The translations under genes were made by a program, and so were the position numbers. The notes beneath the pieces are model-generated. The model saw only the letters and a list, made by a program, of their open reading frames with translations. It did not search any database and was not told where the DNA came from. A stretch of 6,753 nucleotides of DNA. Source: an uncultured Clostridium sp. (GTDB lineage Bacteria > Bacillota > Clostridia > TANB77 > CAG-508). The stretch lies in contig CALYZR010000032.1 in assembly GCA_945610215.1 (NCBI GenBank), positions 1 through 6,753 of the forward strand. Reading direction: 5' to 3'. Of the stretch, positions 5,617 to 6,753 are shown piece after piece. Positions within the stretch are counted from its first letter, which is position 1, and every line of letters starts with the position of its first letter.

Positions 5617-6276
5617 TTATTTACTTTTAATATATTCTTCTACTTCTTTTGCAACGTCATAAGATGTTTTGCCTACTTTGTCACCTGCTTTTGCATCATA
5701 TAATATATTTGCATTTTTATAATGATTTATTAATTCTTCTGCTGTTTTGCTATAAACTTGTAATCTATTCTCTACAACTTCTGGTTTTTGATCTTCTCTT
5801 TGATATAGTTCTCCTCCACATTTGTCACATACTCCTTCAACTTTTGGTGGATTAAATACTACATTGTATATTTCGCTACATCCTCTGCAACTTCTTCTAT
5901 TTGCAATTCTTTCTACTATTTCATTAAAAGGAACATCAATATTTAATGCCATATCTACTTTTGCATTCATTTCTTTTAACATGTTATCAAGGCTTACAGC
6001 TTGTACTCCTGTTCTTGGAAATCCATCTAAAACTGCTCCATTTTCTACATCTCTTTCATTTAGTCTTTCTTTTAACATTTTTATTGTTACTTCATCTGGA
6101 ACAAGTTCACCTTTGTCCATATATTTTTTTGCTTCTTTTCCTAATTCTGTTTCATTTTTTAAATTTTCTCTAAATAAATCTCCTGTTGATATATGAGCTA
6201 ATTTTAAATCTTCTGCTATTATTTTTCCAACAGTTCCTTTTCCGCTACCTGGTGCTCCTAATAATACTATAAACAT
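5617..6276 (-). CDS. adk: adenylate kinase, long form with zinc LID
   Basis: Catalyses ATP + AMP = 2 ADP in the cytoplasm. In the 219-residue form the P-loop is GAPGSGKGT (residues 7-15). The AMP-binding region includes TGDLFRE with Arg36, and DGFPRT is at 84-89. The LID (about 127-164) carries four cysteines (Cys130, Cys133, Cys150, Cys153), the structural zinc site typical of Gram-positive enzymes. Arg160, Asp162 and Arg171 follow. Bacillus Adk has 217 residues. The start is ATG 6276, five bases after GGAGG (6282-6286), giving MFIVLLGAPGSGKG. The frame stays open upstream to an ATG at 6330, but those 18 residues lie in repeat-containing spacer, are not family-like and would read through the ribosome site. 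A 261-nt spacer follows secY, where these genes are usually adjacent. Confidence 0.97.
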   Translation of the reverse strand: MFIVLLGAPGSGKGTVGKIIAEDLKLAHISTGDLFRENLKNETELGKEAKKYMDKGELVPDEVTIKMLKERLNERDVENGAVLDGFPRTGVQAVSLDNMLKEMNAKVDMALNIDVPFNEIVERIANRRSCRGCSEIYNVVFNPPKVEGVCDKCGGELYQREDQKPEVVENRLQVYSKTAEELINHYKNANILYDAKAGDKVGKTSYDVAKEVEEYIKSK

Positions 6277-6281
6277 AACTT

Positions 6282-6286
6282 CCTCC
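6282..6286 (-). promoter_or_regulatory. ribosome binding site that decides the adk start
   Basis: GGAGG lies five bases before ATG 6276. The two in-frame ATGs further upstream (6288 and 6330) are inside or beyond it and have no site of their own. Confidence 0.75.
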
Positions 6287-6290
6287 ATCC

Positions 6291-6539
6291 AAACAAATGA
6301 AAAGCTTCGTCCTACTGCGTCAAACTTCACTCAAAATTTTTCGTTTGTTTTCCTTGTATTACTCGCTTTTGATTTGTTTTAAAATTTATTTTTATTTTTG
6401 TTGTATTACAAAAAACGAAGCAAAAGTGGTATATCACGCATTTTGAATACAACATAAAATTTGCAGGTGTATGTGTGTATACATCGAAAAATTTTTGTTG
6501 TTATTCAAAATGTGCAAGATGCCGCTTTTCATTCGTTTT
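6291..6539. repeat. cluster of five related 14-17-bp repeats in the secY-adk spacer
   Basis: Consensus AAAACAAATGAAAAGCG. Copies: + strand 6291-6305 (AAACAAATGAAAAGC) and 6412-6426 (AAAACGAAGCAAAAG); - strand 6338-6351 (AAAACAAACGAAAA), 6364-6380 (AAAACAAATCAAAAGCG) and 6523-6539 (AAAACGAATGAAAAGCG). The outermost two form 15-bp inverted ends with one mismatch around nearly the whole 261-nt spacer; the right one runs into the secY stop codon. A separate direct repeat TTGTATTAC occurs at 6354-6362 and 6401-6409. No coding frame with a ribosome site was seen. The layout resembles a nested or decayed MITE-like element, or a set of protein-binding sites; neither can be decided here. A weak promoter toward adk (TTGTAA-N17-TAAATT just left of 6410) is possible but poor. 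Confidence 0.6.
6410..6539 (-). terminator. large imperfect hairpin with T6 tail after secY, possible attenuator
   Basis: The inner part is a 23-bp stem (6439-6462 with 6489-6512) with two single-base bulges. A further 5-bp hairpin (6468-6472 with 6479-6483) caps it. Outer pairings link 6412-6432 with 6519-6539. On the secY-to-adk strand the hairpin is followed directly by TTTTTT (6415-6410). Two outer pairs are G-T on the + strand and so become A-C mismatches in the mRNA, weakening the base of the stem. Termination after secY is therefore possible but unproven, and transposon-type palindrome remains an alternative. Confidence 0.4.
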
Positions 6540-6753
6540 ATTCTAAAAATCCTTTATAATGTCTCATAACCAATCTAGATTCTAATTGTTGTACTGTCTC
6601 TAATGCAACACCTACTACGATAAGTATTGATGTTCCTCCAAATGCAACATTAAGTCCTGTAAATCTCATAAGCATTGGAAGTATTGCTATTACACTTAAG
6701 AATAGGCCTCCAAATAAAGTTAACTTACTCATAATTGATGATAAGTATTCTGT
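6538..6753 (-). CDS. secY: protein translocase subunit SecY, C-terminal 71 residues
   Basis: The frame is open to the window edge, so the gene's 5' part is missing. It ends with TAA 6540-6538. The fragment starts TEYLSSIMSKLTLFGGLFLS. It contains the last two membrane helices of the Sec channel: one over LFGGLFLSVIAILPMLM, one over TSILIVVGVALETVQQL. Between them is the conserved TGLNVAFGGTS, and the cytosolic tail is ESRLVMRHYKGFLE, the standard end of Firmicutes SecY. SecY with SecE and SecG forms the export channel in the cytoplasmic membrane. secY before adk is the normal order at the end of the spc cluster. A methionine 8 residues into the fragment is internal, not a start. The stop codon overlaps the last base pairs of a repeat copy that belongs to the spacer. 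Confidence 0.97.
   Translation of the reverse strand, partial: TEYLSSIMSKLTLFGGLFLSVIAILPMLMRFTGLNVAFGGTSILIVVGVALETVQQLESRLVMRHYKGFLE

Noticed and set aside
6277..6330. 18-residue N-terminal extension of adk from ATG 6330
   Set aside because: It lies upstream of the GGAGG that serves ATG 6276, runs through spacer repeats, and the resulting residues do not resemble any Adk N-terminus.
6430..6486. Short minus-strand frame (16 codons) inside the secY-adk spacer
   Set aside because: No ribosome site, and it lies wholly within the imperfect hairpin and repeat structure.
6291..6539. CRISPR array
   Set aside because: The repeats are short, imperfect, unevenly spaced and occur in both orientations, and there are no cas genes.

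Overview
The window is AT-rich DNA from a low-GC Gram-positive, most likely a spore-forming member of Clostridia (Bacillota). Three things point there. The minus-strand genes run in the order secY-adk-map-infA-rpmJ-rpsM-rpsK-rpsD-rpoA-rplQ, the classical end of the spc/alpha ribosomal cluster in Firmicutes. Ribosomal protein L17 carries a long internal insertion of a kind I recall from some clostridial lineages. A germinant-receptor C-subunit gene (Ger(x)C family) lies at the left edge. The species cannot be named from the sequence.

Layout, left to right. At 1-880 (+ strand) are the 3' part of a Ger(x)C lipoprotein gene and a 56-residue two-helix membrane protein, probably the end of a germinant-receptor operon. 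At 883-933 a perfect 23-bp stem separates this operon from the convergent ribosomal operon and can serve as terminator for both. From 940 to the right edge everything is on the minus strand: rplQ, rpoA, rpsD, rpsK, rpsM, rpmJ, infA, map, adk and the last 71 codons of secY. Together these make the 30S proteins S4, S11 and S13, the 50S proteins L17 and L36, initiation factor 1, RNA polymerase alpha, methionine aminopeptidase, adenylate kinase and the protein-export channel.

The proteins are ordinary. The spacers are where this copy of the cluster is unusual. Five gaps are large: secY-adk 261 nt, adk-map 138 nt, rpmJ-rpsM 225 nt, rpsM-rpsK 145 nt and rpsD-rpoA 81 nt. They hold a 115-bp MITE/REP-like hairpin with 18-bp perfect terminal inverted repeats (adk-map), a nest of five related 14-17-bp repeats plus a large imperfect hairpin (secY-adk), two foldable candidate leader RNAs (before rpsM and before rpsK), and a run of 7-bp tandem repeats over the rpsD stop codon. 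A perfect consensus sigma-A promoter (TTGACA-N17-TATAAT) overlaps the end of map and should feed infA and everything after it.

Start codons need care. Shine-Dalgarno positions and family N-termini put the starts of infA (TTG), map (GTG) and rplQ (TTG) at non-ATG codons. They also move adk and rpsM inward from the longest possible frame. I found no wholly new multi-gene system. The best leads are the two repeat elements, the candidate leader RNAs and the small gene next to the Ger(x)C gene.
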